In this document: positions 1 to 10,179 of the stretch, in pieces
Layout: each line of letters starts with the position of its first letter
How positions within the stretch are numbered: position 1 is the stretch's first letter
Source: Actinoplanes nipponensis
GTDB taxonomy: Bacteria; Actinomycetota; Actinomycetes; Mycobacteriales; Micromonosporaceae
Length of the DNA stretch: 64,000 nucleotides
Assembly (NCBI RefSeq): GCF_016862275.1
Contig: NZ_BOMQ01000066.1
Location: 1-64,000 of the forward strand
Direction of reading: 5' to 3'
Translations under genes and position numbers: made by a program
Notes under the pieces: model-generated
The model's input: the letters and a program-made list of their open reading frames with translations, nothing else
What the model was told of the DNA's origin: nothing
Databases searched by the model: none

Positions 1-274
1 CCTGGACCCGACAACCACAAGATCCAACCGACAAGCGACCCCCAGGACGCGACAGCGCGGCGCCAGCAAGATCCGGTGGTCCCCCATCGCGGACCTTGGA
101 GAGCCAAGGCATCTCCTTGGGTGCGGGAGCCACAAGATTCGGCCGAAGAGCGACCTCGAAGGTGCAGCGCGGCGGTGCGGACAGGGTCGAAAATTCTGGC
201 ATCGGGTCGGCAACCTGACGCGTCGAGAAACTGACGAGACGGGAGGCCGCGCGGCAAAAGGGCGGGGTACACAT

Positions 275-369
275 CGAACCGCGCGGCGCAAGCGAACCGC
301 GCGGGCGCACGGCGAACCGCGCAGGCGCAAGCGAACCGCGCAAGCGAAGCGAACCGCGTGGGCGCAAAG
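275..369. repeat. About five imperfect 18-20 bp tandem repeats
   Basis: Five successive units begin with CGAACCGCG and continue as (C/T)(R)GGCGCAAG with small length changes. The period is 18-20 bp, not a multiple of three, which argues against coding repeats. No known repeat family is recognised. Confidence 0.6.
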
Positions 370-562
370 CGCAGCGCGGACGCACGGCAACCTCGGGGAA
401 GCGCGGCGAAGCTCGGAAACATGGCAAACCGAGCAGGCGCACAGCCGCAACGCGAAGGCCGCCGTAGCGCCAGCACCGCGCCGCAAAGCCGCCGAGCCCC
501 CGGCCGCCCACCGCAGGATCCAGCAGCCGAAGGCACCCACCCGAACCACACCAGGGCTCGGC

Positions 563-620
563 GGCGGGGATGCCCCACGCAGGGATCAAGCCTGACCGCC
601 CGAAGTGGGGCATCCCCGCC
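563..620. terminator. Perfect 16-bp inverted repeat with 26-nt loop, probable terminator of cbs
   Basis: The arm at 563-578 and the arm at 605-620 are exact reverse complements (core GGGGATGCCCC / GGGGCATCCCC). It lies about 115 nt beyond the stop of the leftward cbs gene, so it could end that transcript; there is no U-tract, which is common in actinomycetes. Each arm is itself almost self-complementary, so a protein-binding or other structural role is possible. Confidence 0.5.
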
Positions 621-734
621 CCCAAGCCCAGCATGCACTCACCAGAAACCGACTAGAACAAAGCACGAACCCCGCGTTCGGCGGGAGCGACGGTCAGCAC
701 CATGCACCCACCCACGACATGAAATTGATCTTGC

Positions 735-2093
<1,359 letters not shown>

Positions 2094-2142
2094 GTCGCTG
2101 TGCCCTTCTGCGCTGCTGACCTGGATCCGGCCAGCCTACGGC

Positions 2143-2499
2143 TCAGCTCACCACGGAACCCGGCAGGACGGCGTCGCGCGCCTTCTCCCACTCCAGGAAG
2201 CGTTCGGTCTCGCTCAGCACCGAACCCGCCAGCCAGGTGATCATCACCGCGTCGTCGGCCAGCCCGAAGACCAGCAGGGCCGCCTCAGGGACGGCGTCGA
2301 TCGGGGAGACGACGTACAGCGTCGCCGCGGTCATGAGGGCCACCCGCAGGCCGCCGTCGTACTCGCCCTTGGCGGTTGCCTTGATCATCCGGGGCAGCGC
2401 GGAAACGCGCTTGCCGATCGACGGGCCGCCGCGGGCCCCTGCCATGAGCGCCTTCGCCAGCGCCGTGAACGCGGCGGTCCGGCGCAACGTTCTGGCCAT
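2143..2499 (-). CDS. YkvA-family (DUF1232) small membrane protein
   Basis: The product is about 118 residues. The segment TLYVVSPIDAVPEAALLVFGLADDAV carries the YkvA/DUF1232 hallmark, a hydrophobic stretch with SPIDAVPE followed by an acidic DD pair. The family's function is unknown. The ATG at 2499 is preferred over an upstream frame extension because AAAGGGGAC lies just before it. It is read leftwards toward cbs, with 49 nt between the genes, and is divergent from the SGNH hydrolase on its other side. Confidence 0.8.
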   Translation of the reverse strand: MARTLRRTAAFTALAKALMAGARGGPSIGKRVSALPRMIKATAKGEYDGGLRVALMTAATLYVVSPIDAVPEAALLVFGLADDAVMITWLAGSVLSETERFLEWEKARDAVLPGSVVS

Positions 2500-2679
2500 G
2501 TCGTCCCCTTTCGCTCTCACCAGCATGACGGCAATGCGCTAGTAGTGCCCTCTCGGCGCGGGGTTCAGACAGTTGTCGCATGGGCGAGTTAGCCTCGAAA
2601 GCCCCACCATCGCCGGCAGCCGGGCTTCTCGACCCTCGGCTGACGGGCAGGTTCCCACCGAGCGAGAGCGAGGGAGAGC

Positions 2680-3792
2680 GTGCGGCAGGTGCGCAGTTTG
2701 ACGGCGACGGAGTGGCAGCGCCTCCGTTTCGCGGGTCAGGTAGCGGGCGGCGTCACCGGCGCCGCGGCGGGGCTGACCGTCCTCTCGGCGGGCGTGCTGC
2801 TGCGGCAGGCCGCCGAGGCCCGCCGGATCATCCCGATGGCGGAGGCGCCCCCGCCCCGCGGCGACGGCGTGTACGGCCCGAAGTTCCCCGGCAAGCCCCT
2901 GAGCATGGTGATTCTCGGCGACTCCACCGCGGCCGGGTACGGCGTGCACCGGCCCCGCGAGACCCCCGGAGCGCTGCTGGCCACGGGGGTCTCGCGACGC
3001 CTGCGCCGGCCGGTCCGCCTGCACCGGCTCGCCGTGGTCGGCTCGATGTCGTCGGGCCTGCCGTACCAGGTGGACGCCGCCCTGGAGTACGAGCCGGAGG
3101 TGGCCGTCATCCTGGTCGGCGGCAACGACGTCACCCACTTCTCGGCCCGCAACGCCGCCGTGCGCCACCTCGCCGACTCGGTGCGCCGGCTGCGCTCGGT
3201 CGGCTGCAAGGTGGTCGTCGGCACCTGCCCCGACATCGGCGCCATCCAGCCCATCAAGCCGCCGCTGCGCTGGCTGGCCCGCCGGTGGAGCCGCCAGCTC
3301 GCCGCCGCGCAGACCGTCGCCGTGGTCGAGGCCGGCGGCCGCACGGTGTCCATCGGCGACCTGCTCGGCCCGGCCTTCGAGGCCGATCCGGTACGGATGT
3401 TCAGCTCCGACCGCTTCCACCCGTCGGTCGAGGGTTACGCCCGCGCGGCGGCGGTCATGATGCCCACGCTGATGGCCATGCTCGGCGAGGACGACCGGGC
3501 CCCCGCCACCGGCGCCGACGGCGTGCGCAGCCTGCCGGAGGCGGCGCACGAGGCGGTCCGCGCGGCGGGCACCGAGGTCAGCCCGGCGCAGGTCGACGGC
3601 CACGAGCGGGGGCCGGCCGGCCGCTGGGCCCAGTTGCGGCACCATCCGTGGTTCGGCGAGCCACGTCTGTGGTTCGGCCACCGCGCCGCGTCGTTGTCGT
3701 TCGGCGGCGGTCCCGTTCGCAGCGTGCCCGGCCGGTCGGCCCCGAGCGCCGTAGGCTGGACCCCAGCGGATCATCAGACAGCCGTCGACTGA
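2680..3792 (+). CDS. SGNH/GDSL-type esterase with N-terminal membrane segment
   Basis: This 370-residue SGNH hydrolase has the catalytic serine in block I (ILGDSTAAG, S82), the oxyanion Asn in block III (VGGND, N149) and the Asp/His pair in block V (DRFHPS, D244 and H247). A hydrophobic segment near residues 20-45 probably anchors it, with the catalytic domain outside. The C-terminal 100 residues are Ala/Gly/Arg-rich and not part of the fold. The start is GTG with AGGGAGAG directly upstream. A second SGNH gene follows after 28 nt, so the two are probably co-transcribed. The substrate is not evident. Confidence 0.85.
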   Translation: MRQVRSLTATEWQRLRFAGQVAGGVTGAAAGLTVLSAGVLLRQAAEARRIIPMAEAPPPRGDGVYGPKFPGKPLSMVILGDSTAAGYGVHRPRETPGALLATGVSRRLRRPVRLHRLAVVGSMSSGLPYQVDAALEYEPEVAVILVGGNDVTHFSARNAAVRHLADSVRRLRSVGCKVVVGTCPDIGAIQPIKPPLRWLARRWSRQLAAAQTVAVVEAGGRTVSIGDLLGPAFEADPVRMFSSDRFHPSVEGYARAAAVMMPTLMAMLGEDDRAPATGADGVRSLPEAAHEAVRAAGTEVSPAQVDGHERGPAGRWAQLRHHPWFGEPRLWFGHRAASLSFGGGPVRSVPGRSAPSAVGWTPADHQTAVD

Positions 3793-3820
3793 CGGAGTGG
3801 CACTGCGGCAGGGAGGCGAC

Positions 3821-4627
3821 ATGGCGGGCCTGGCGGGACGGATCGGCAAAGCGACGGCCACGACGTTGTTCGCCGGGGCAGTCGGCAGTGTCGCGCTGCT
3901 GGCGGGCGAGGCGATCGCGGCCCGCACCCGGCGGTACGCCAAGCCCACTATGGGTCTGGCCCTGCGCACCTCGATGGGCCCGTCGGCGGCCCCCGCGCTG
4001 CGGCTGGTGCTGCTGGGCGACTCGGCGGCGATCGGCGTCGGGGTGGAGTGGCTGTCCGAGACCGTCGGCGGCCAGCTCGCCCGGCTGCTCGCCGAGGGCA
4101 CGCCGGAGACCGGCCAGCGGCACGTCCTGCTGTCCAGCGTCGGCGTGGCCGGCTCCCGGTCGACCGATCTGGCCACCCAGGTGGCCCGGGCGCTGCTCGG
4201 GGACCGCCCGGACGTGGCGGTGGTGCTCATCGGGGCCCGCGACGCGACCGGCCTGCGCAGCGCGGAGGAGTCGGCCGCCCACCTCGGCGACGCCGTGCGG
4301 CGGCTGCGCAAGGCGGGCGTGCAGGTCGTTGTCGGCACGTGTCCCGACCTGGGCGCCGTACGCTCGATCGCCCCGCCGCTGCGGCAGCTCACCGGCTGGG
4401 TGGGCCGCCGGGTGGCCCGGGCCCAGGCGGCCGCGGTGACCAGCGCCGGCGGGGTCGTCGTGGACCTGGCCGACGAGACCGGGGCGGTGTTCCGGGCGGA
4501 CGCGGGCACCCTCTGTTACGACGGCTTCCACCCCTCGGCCGACGGTTACCGGGTGTGGGCGCACGCGCTGTACCCGGCCGTGCTGGACGCGGCCCAGGCG
4601 GCGGGCCGACGCTCGACCCAGGAATAA
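3821..4627 (+). CDS. Second SGNH/GDSL-type hydrolase, block III Asn replaced
   Basis: A 268-residue paralogue of the preceding gene, with a hydrophobic N-terminus (about 12-32), block I LLGDSAAIG (S68) and block V YDGFHPS. Block III, normally GxND, reads IGARD, so the oxyanion-hole Asn is missing. The enzyme may be weakened, or another residue may substitute. ATG 3821 is chosen because GGGAGG sits 4 nt upstream; an earlier in-frame GTG at 3797 has no such site. The gene precedes the thiolase by 67 nt. Confidence 0.82.
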   Translation: MAGLAGRIGKATATTLFAGAVGSVALLAGEAIAARTRRYAKPTMGLALRTSMGPSAAPALRLVLLGDSAAIGVGVEWLSETVGGQLARLLAEGTPETGQRHVLLSSVGVAGSRSTDLATQVARALLGDRPDVAVVLIGARDATGLRSAEESAAHLGDAVRRLRKAGVQVVVGTCPDLGAVRSIAPPLRQLTGWVGRRVARAQAAAVTSAGGVVVDLADETGAVFRADAGTLCYDGFHPSADGYRVWAHALYPAVLDAAQAAGRRSTQE

Positions 4628-4694
4628 GTCGGACAATTTGGTGTGACGAACTGATGCTTCCGCGTCAAGTTACCGGCGCGTTAACGTGGGCTCC

Positions 4695-5939
4695 ATGCCG
4701 GAAGCTGTCATCGTCGCCACCGCCCGCTCCCCCATCGGCCGAGCCGTCAAGGGCTCGCTGAAGGACCTGCGCCCCGACGACCTCGCCGCGACCATCATCG
4801 ACGCCGCGCTGAGCAAGGTCCCGCAGCTCGACCGCACGCTGATCGAGGACCTGTACCTGGGCTGCGGCCTGCCCGGCGGCGAGCAGGGCTTCAACATGGC
4901 CCGCGTGGTCGCCACCCTGCTGGGCCTGGACGGCCTGCCGGGCGCCACCGTGACCCGGTACTGCTCCTCGTCGCTGCAGACGACCCGGATGGCCTTCCAC
5001 GCCATCAAGGCCGGCGAGGGCGACATCTTCCTGTCGGCCGGCGTCGAGACGGTGTCCCGGTTCGGCCGCGGCAACTCCGACGGCCTGCCGCCGGAAGCCC
5101 AGGCGCTGGTCGGCGGCGGCTGGGAGAACCCGAAGTTCGCCGAGGCCCGGGCCCGCACCACCGAGGCCGCGAAGAACGGCGGCGTCTGGCACGACCCCCG
5201 CGAGGACGGCAACCTGCCCGACATCTACCTCGGCATGGGCTACACCGCGGAAAACCTGGCCCAGGCGTACGACGTGAGCCGCCAGGACATGGACGAGTTC
5301 GGCGTCCGCAGCCAGAACCTGGCCGAGAAGGCCATCGCCAACGGCTTCTGGCAGCGCGAGATCACCCCGGTGACCACCCCCGACGGCAAGGTCGTCTCGA
5401 CCGACGACGGCCCCCGCCCCGGCGTCACCATGGAGGCCGTGTCGGCCCTCAAGCCGGTGTTCCGCCCCGACGGCCGGATCACCGCCGGCAACTGCTGCCC
5501 CCTGAACGACGGAGCGGCAGCCGTGGTCGTCATGAGCGACACCAAGGCCCGCGAGCTGGGCATCACCCCGCTGGCCCGGATCGTGTCGACCGGCGTCACC
5601 GCGCTCTCGCCGGAGATCATGGGCCTGGGCCCGGTCGAGGCGTCCCGGCAGGCCCTGAAGCGCGCCGGCATGACCATCGACGACGTCGACCTGGTCGAGA
5701 TCAACGAGGCCTTCGCGGCGCAGGTCATCCCCTCGTACCGCGAGCTGGGCATCCCGCTGGAAAAGCTCAACGTCAACGGCGGGGCGATCGCGGTCGGCCA
5801 CCCGTTCGGCATGACCGGCGCCCGCATCACCGGCACGCTGCTGAACTCCCTGGACTGGCACGACAAGAGCATCGGCCTGGAGACGATGTGCGTCGGCGGC
5901 GGGCAGGGGATGGCGATGGTGCTGGAGCGGCTCAGCTAG
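4695..5939 (+). CDS. Thiolase (acetyl-CoA C-acetyltransferase family)
   Basis: A 414-residue thiolase that either cleaves 3-ketoacyl-CoA or condenses acyl-CoAs. The nucleophile is C90 in TRYCSSSLQT, the histidine is in GGAIAVGHPFGMTGAR and the second cysteine is in CVGGGQGMAM near the C-terminus, so all catalytic residues are present. ATG 4695 (MPEAVIVATARSPIG) matches the usual start; an in-frame GTG nine bases earlier would add only three residues. The sequence does not decide between a degradative and a biosynthetic thiolase. Confidence 0.92.
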   Translation: MPEAVIVATARSPIGRAVKGSLKDLRPDDLAATIIDAALSKVPQLDRTLIEDLYLGCGLPGGEQGFNMARVVATLLGLDGLPGATVTRYCSSSLQTTRMAFHAIKAGEGDIFLSAGVETVSRFGRGNSDGLPPEAQALVGGGWENPKFAEARARTTEAAKNGGVWHDPREDGNLPDIYLGMGYTAENLAQAYDVSRQDMDEFGVRSQNLAEKAIANGFWQREITPVTTPDGKVVSTDDGPRPGVTMEAVSALKPVFRPDGRITAGNCCPLNDGAAAVVVMSDTKARELGITPLARIVSTGVTALSPEIMGLGPVEASRQALKRAGMTIDDVDLVEINEAFAAQVIPSYRELGIPLEKLNVNGGAIAVGHPFGMTGARITGTLLNSLDWHDKSIGLETMCVGGGQGMAMVLERLS

Positions 5940-7223
5940 AGGTTTCCGCCGGGTCCGGCTGCCGTAGGGGGTGGTCGGGCTCGGCGGTTCGCATTTCGCT
6001 TCTGCTCTGAGCAAATCCAGATCAAGATCTAGATCATGTCGTGCCTGGTTGCAGATAACTGACCGTCGCTCCCGCCGATTGAGTGCTGATTGCATGGCTT
6101 CATCCGGCTTGAGCTGGTGGCGACATCGCACTGCTGATTCCGCGCACCCTTCTCGGTTTCCGGCCGTGTGCGGGGTCTCGGCCGCGGCTCGCTTCCGACC
6201 GTGCCCGACTCCTGGCGGTGCGCGGTTTCTGGCGGTGCGCAGAGTCTTCTCGTTCTGCTCTTCAGGGCTCCGCGTCACCCGTTGACGTCCCTCCCCGCCG
6301 GATCTTGATGACTTAGCGCCCGAAAAGCGTCTGTGCGTCCCAAGATCCGTGCAGGTGGGGCGGACATGATGCGGCTGCTGCTAGTCGGCTGGATCTTGTT
6401 GCACCGCAGCCTCGGAGACCACCCTTACTCACCAAGATTCGTGCGGTGGGCAGTGTGGGTAGGTGTTGCTGACCCACGATCTCAGCGCCGCGGCGTCCCG
6501 CTGGGCCGCCGATGCCAGCGCGACGCAGCCAGCACTAACGCCAACCCAGCGCCAGCGAAGCCACCCCCGAGTTACCCGTTGCCGCGAGGCACCCCGTCGT
6601 CGGCCCGGGTTGTTTCCGTGGAGGAACGCGGAACCTACGCGCCCGGACCTCCGGTCGAGATCTTGGTAACTCATGGCCCTCAGAGGGGCCGATTCTCATC
6701 AAGGTCTCTAGTGGCTTCGAGCGCCGCCCCCGGCCCGCCGTGCACTGGGAGCCCCGCGAGCCGCCGACCCGCCGCAGCTCCCGAGTCGCCCGAGTCGCGC
6801 AAGCCCCCAGGCCGCGCGTCCAGCCGCGGCTTCCGAGCCGCCCGAAGCACACAAGCCCAAGGCCGCTCGAGCCACCGCGCCCCTCCGACCCACCGCACGC
6901 CTCCGAAGCGCGCGAGCCGTGGAGCCGTCATACGTCACGGGCCCCGCCGGCCTCGCCAGCCGAGGGAGCCACGCCAACCGCGCGAAACCCGCCGACCGCG
7001 GAAGCCCAGCAAGCCGCAGGAACCCCGCCGGCCAAGGCAGCCGCGCGAGCCCCAGATAAGGCGACCGCAACGACGCCGTCCGCGACCCCAACGCCCCGTC
7101 GGGCCGGCCCCCACGAGCCGCGCGAGCCCCACGAGCCGCGCCCGTTCAACCGCCGCGCCCTCAATCGCCGCGCCGTAGAGCCGCCCCCCTCCCGCACAGA
7201 GTGAGCCCTCGCGGGTGAGTGCG
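5940..7223. other. 1.28-kb intergenic region, partly low complexity, no credible gene
   Basis: The first 400 bases are lower in GC than the surroundings and contain a GATC-rich stretch (CAGATC, AAGATC, TAGATC in a row near 6017-6036). From about 6725 to 7195 the DNA becomes Arg/Pro/Ala-type low complexity, open in several frames on both strands, with short repeats such as CCCCACGAGCCGCGC twice near 7110-7140 and TCAA(C/T)CGCCGCGCC twice near 7146-7175. No frame shows a recognisable domain or a consistent codon pattern. Confidence 0.6.
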
Positions 7224-7541
7224 TCAGAGCTGAGTCCGGGTTCTCGACACCGCTTCGGTAGCCGAAGACAGGACGTCGTCCGGCGGCTCTGCGATGAGCA
7301 GGTCGTCTGCCATCACCCGGAGCTGGTCGGGCAGGACCGTGTCGGCCAGGCGCGGGATCGGGCGGCGCCGGCGTTGTTCGGCGTCCGCGGCGGCGTCGGC
7401 CAGTTGTTGGACGAGTTTGCGGACCGCCTCGGCGCGGGTGGTGTCGCCGGCTGCGGCTGGGGCGTTCCAGCGGCTCGCCTCCCAGTGCCCGACCTGCGTG
7501 ATCAGCCGCTGCACGGCGGTCTCGAACTCATTTGCGCCCAC
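7224..7541 (-). CDS. Small conserved-looking hypothetical protein (105 aa)
   Basis: The product starts MGANEFETAVQRL and is predicted mostly helical, charged and soluble, with an alanine-rich stretch in the middle (LVQQLADAAADAEQRRRR). I do not recognise a family. The frame is clean, and a TAGTGT -10-like box at 7548-7553 ends 6 nt before the GTG start, which fits a leaderless transcript. The terminator hairpin of the neighbouring membrane gene lies just upstream. Confidence 0.6.
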   Translation of the reverse strand: MGANEFETAVQRLITQVGHWEASRWNAPAAAGDTTRAEAVRKLVQQLADAAADAEQRRRRPIPRLADTVLPDQLRVMADDLLIAEPPDDVLSSATEAVSRTRTQL

Positions 7542-7547
7542 CCGGCG

Positions 7548-7553
7548 ACACTA
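7548..7553 (-). promoter_or_regulatory. -10 box TAGTGT for a leaderless transcript
   Basis: Read on the minus strand, TAGTGT is followed by six bases and then the GTG start at 7541, so transcription would begin at or next to the start codon. No convincing -35 element is seen. Confidence 0.4.
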
Positions 7554-7564
7554 CCCGCAGACGG

Positions 7565-7604
7565 GGCAGCGCCCGGTCCGCGGGGAGGCGGGCCGGGCGC
7601 TGCC
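7565..7604 (-). terminator. 12-bp perfect hairpin downstream of the Bax-inhibitor gene
   Basis: GGCAGCGCCCGG (7565-7576) pairs exactly with CCGGGCGCTGCC (7593-7604) around a 16-nt loop. It sits about 20 nt after the stop of the leftward membrane-protein gene, as expected of its terminator. Confidence 0.65.
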
Positions 7605-7624
7605 GGGTGTTGCTGGCGGGGCGG

Positions 7625-8458
7625 CTAGTCGTCGCCTTGGAGGAAGCTCAGCAGGCGCAGCACCTCGAGGTACAGCCAGATGAGGCTGACCAGGATGCCG
7701 AACGCCGCCGTCCAGGAGTAGCGCTGCGGCAGACCCATCCGCACGCCCTCCTCGACCTCGTTGAAGCTGAGGATGAAGCTCAGCGACGCGACGACGATGC
7801 AGATGATGCTGAAGCCGATGCCGAGGGCGCCGTTGCTGCGCAGCCCGGTGGTGACGTCGAACAGGGACAGCACGAAGTTGATCAGCATGACGGCGAACAG
7901 GCCGGCCATGACCGCGATCATGCCGCGGACGAACTTCGGGGTGGCCCGGATGACGCGCGCCCGGTAGAGGAACGCCATCAGGAAGAACACGCCGAAGGTG
8001 GCGATCACCGCCTGCAGGACGATGCCCTGGTAGCCGGCGATCTCCTGGTAGAACTTGCTCACCAGGCCGACGAACGCGCCCTCGATGACCGCGTAGGCCA
8101 CGACCAGGGCCGGGTTCGCCATCCGGGAGAAGGAGATGATCAGGCCGAGCACCAGGCCGACCACCGCGGCGCCGATCCAGGCCACGCCGAGCAGCGAGTC
8201 GGGGATCAGGTTCCAGGCCGCGACGGCGGAGACGCCGGTGATGCCGAGGAGCGTGACGGTCTTGACGACCACGTCGTCGATCGTCATGGGTTGCACTGCC
8301 GGCGCGGACGCCGGATATCCCGGGGCGCTCGGGTACGGCTGCCCGTAACCCGGCTGACCGGCGGCCGGGCCGTACGGTCCGGCCGGGTTGTATCCGGCGG
8401 TCCGCTCCCGCTCGGCCGCCTGGCCGAGGCGCGAGAGCACCGGGTTGGAAGTCTTCAC
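7625..8458 (-). CDS. Bax inhibitor-1 / YccA family multispanning membrane protein
   Basis: A 277-residue protein with a Pro/Gly/Tyr-rich cytoplasmic N-terminus (about 1-60; repeated GYGQPYP- and GYPAS-type pieces) followed by about seven transmembrane helices, the BI-1/YccA layout. Bacterial homologues are pH-sensitive calcium leak channels or proteolysis regulators; which applies here is unknown. The start is GTG 8458 (VKTSNPVLSRLG) because AGGGAGG lies 9 nt upstream; the longer open frame runs through the tRNA gene and is not coding there. Confidence 0.88.
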   Translation of the reverse strand: MKTSNPVLSRLGQAAERERTAGYNPAGPYGPAAGQPGYGQPYPSAPGYPASAPAVQPMTIDDVVVKTVTLLGITGVSAVAAWNLIPDSLLGVAWIGAAVVGLVLGLIISFSRMANPALVVAYAVIEGAFVGLVSKFYQEIAGYQGIVLQAVIATFGVFFLMAFLYRARVIRATPKFVRGMIAVMAGLFAVMLINFVLSLFDVTTGLRSNGALGIGFSIICIVVASLSFILSFNEVEEGVRMGLPQRYSWTAAFGILVSLIWLYLEVLRLLSFLQGDD

Positions 8459-8566
8459 TGTGTCCAGCCTCCCTTGAGGTTGAGGCACGTAGGGGCCGTG
8501 CCGTTCAAGGGTAAGCGCAATACCACCTGGATGACGCCCGGGGAAGCTGTGAGCAGGCTGAAAACG

Positions 8567-8648
8567 TGCCCGGGGCGGGTCTCGAACCCGCACGCCTTTT
8601 GGGCAGCCGCTTTTAAGGCGGCCGTGTCTGCCGTTCCACCACCCGGGC
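8567..8648 (-). tRNA. tRNA-Leu (anticodon UAA)
   Basis: Read on the minus strand, the acceptor GCCCGGG (8642-8648) pairs with CCCGGGC (8568-8574), with the discriminator A at 8567. The anticodon loop CTTAAAA gives anticodon TAA, the T arm contains GGGTTCGAGACCC, and the long variable arm is typical of leucine tRNAs. The 82-nt gene does not encode CCA. Confidence 0.95.
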
Positions 8649-8717
8649 GGAGGTGATGATGCCCACCGTAGCGGGTCGAGCCCGCCCGGCAGTACGCCGG
8701 ACGGGCACAAACCACGC

Positions 8718-10073
8718 TCAGCGGGAGCCCGCGCCCACCGGCTCGGCGCCGCGGTCGTTGCCCAGCGGCGGCGTCACGTGGGTGAACTCCTCCCGCGGGG
8801 TGTGCAGCTGCCCCAGCGAGATGACCTCGCGCTTGAGCACGAACGCCAGCGTCCAGTCGACCAGCACCCGCACCTTGCGGTTGAACGACGGGATGCGGCT
8901 CATGTGGTACGTGCGGTGCATGAGCCACGCGGGCAGGCCCTTGAGCTTGATGCCGTAGATCTTGGCCACGCCCTTGTACAGGCCCAGGCTGGCGACGCTG
9001 CCCGCGTACTTGTGCCGGTAGTCCTTGGGCTGGGCGCCGATGATCACCGCGCGGATGTTGTCGGCCAGCACCGAGGCCTGGCGGACCGCGTGCTGCGCGC
9101 TCGGCGAGCACCAGGCGCCGGGGCTGGTCAGGTCGGGGACCTGCGCGCAGTCGCCGGCCGACCAGGCGCCGTCGAGCACCCGGTCGCCGTCGACGACCTG
9201 CAGGGTCGTGGCGCAGGTGAGGTGGCCGCGCGGGCCGCGGGGCAGGTCGGTCTGGTCGAGCATGGGCGACGGCTTGACGCCGGCCGTCCAGACGATGGTC
9301 TCGGCGCGGAAGACCTCGCCGTCGGACAGGTGCACCTCGCCGTCGACGCAGGACTCCATCCGGGTCTCGAGCCGGATGTCGATGCCGCGCTTCTGCAGCT
9401 GGCGGGCCGCGTACGCGCCCATCTCGGGGCCGACCTCGGGCAGGATGCGGTTGGACGCCTCGACCAGGACGAAGCGGAGCTCCTGCTGCTCCAGCTCCGG
9501 GTAGTACTTGAGGCCGTCGCGGACCACGTCCTCCATCTCGGCCAGCGCCTCGACGCCGGCGTAGCCGCCGCCGACGAAGACGAAGGTGAGCGACGCCTTG
9601 CGCATCTGCTCGTCCGGGGTGGTGGCCGCGATGTCCAGCCGGTCCAGGATGTGGTTGCGCAGGTAGATGGCCTCGCCGATGGTCTTGAAGCCGATGCCGC
9701 GCTCGCGCAGGCCGGGGATCGGCAGGGTGCGCGACACGGAGCCCGGGGCCACCACGATGTGGTCGTAGGCGATCTCCTTGACCGGCCCGTCGATGGGCTG
9801 GACGGTGACCGTCTTGCGGGCGTGCTCGATCCGGGTGACCTCGCCGGAGACGATGCGGCAGCGCTTGAGCTCGCGGCGCAGCGGCACCACCGAGTGGCGC
9901 GGCGAGATGTTGCCGGCCGCCGCCTCCGGCAGGAAGGGCTGGTACGTCATGTGCGGCTGAGGATCGATGACGATCACTTCAGCCTGCGCCGAGTTGAGCT
10001 TCCTCGACAGGCGCAGGGCCGCGTAGAGCCCCACGTGACCTGCCCCTACGACAACGATCCGCTGAGGTTTCAC
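8718..10073 (-). CDS. ndh: Type II NADH dehydrogenase (NDH-2)
   Basis: A 451-residue flavoprotein that passes electrons from NADH to quinone without pumping protons, attached to the inner face of the membrane. The FAD-binding GxGxxG is at the N-terminus (VVVGAGHVGLYAA) and the NADH-binding motif is VFVGGGYAGVEALAE near residue 170. The FAD-binding ATG segment SAGDCAQVPD is near 310, and the C-terminal segment is the usual membrane-association region. GTG 10073 (VKPQRIVVVGAG) places the Rossmann strand correctly; the open frame extends 28 codons further without homology. Confidence 0.93.
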   Translation of the reverse strand: MKPQRIVVVGAGHVGLYAALRLSRKLNSAQAEVIVIDPQPHMTYQPFLPEAAAGNISPRHSVVPLRRELKRCRIVSGEVTRIEHARKTVTVQPIDGPVKEIAYDHIVVAPGSVSRTLPIPGLRERGIGFKTIGEAIYLRNHILDRLDIAATTPDEQMRKASLTFVFVGGGYAGVEALAEMEDVVRDGLKYYPELEQQELRFVLVEASNRILPEVGPEMGAYAARQLQKRGIDIRLETRMESCVDGEVHLSDGEVFRAETIVWTAGVKPSPMLDQTDLPRGPRGHLTCATTLQVVDGDRVLDGAWSAGDCAQVPDLTSPGAWCSPSAQHAVRQASVLADNIRAVIIGAQPKDYRHKYAGSVASLGLYKGVAKIYGIKLKGLPAWLMHRTYHMSRIPSFNRKVRVLVDWTLAFVLKREVISLGQLHTPREEFTHVTPPLGNDRGAEPVGAGSR

Positions 10074-10179
10074 CGTTTCATTGTCCCGATGCGGGCGGCG
10101 CCGTGCGCGGTTCTGTGACCAAGCACAACCCCGTTGGTCAAGGGCCGTTACGCACAAGTTGCGCTTTCATTTCCCCCGG

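Larger units (their letters stand above)
1..734. other. Intergenic region without a convincing gene
   Basis: No reading frame here resembles a known protein. The open frame running from 358 into the next gene is Arg/Pro/Ala-rich and overlaps cystathionine beta-synthase antisense, as expected of chance frames at this GC content. The stretch holds a roughly 19-bp imperfect tandem repeat (275-369), a long perfect inverted repeat (563-620), and small alternative hairpins at 94-120 where CCTTGG, CCAAGG and CCTTGG follow one another. Confidence 0.7.

Noticed and set aside
5971..7204. Several open frames of 80-280 residues in the gap after the thiolase
   Set aside because: They overlap on both strands, are Arg/Pro/Ser-rich, show no domain and no consistent codon bias.
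8649..8717. Possible second tRNA next to tRNA-Leu
   Set aside because: No second cloverleaf or T-arm consensus could be found in the flanks.
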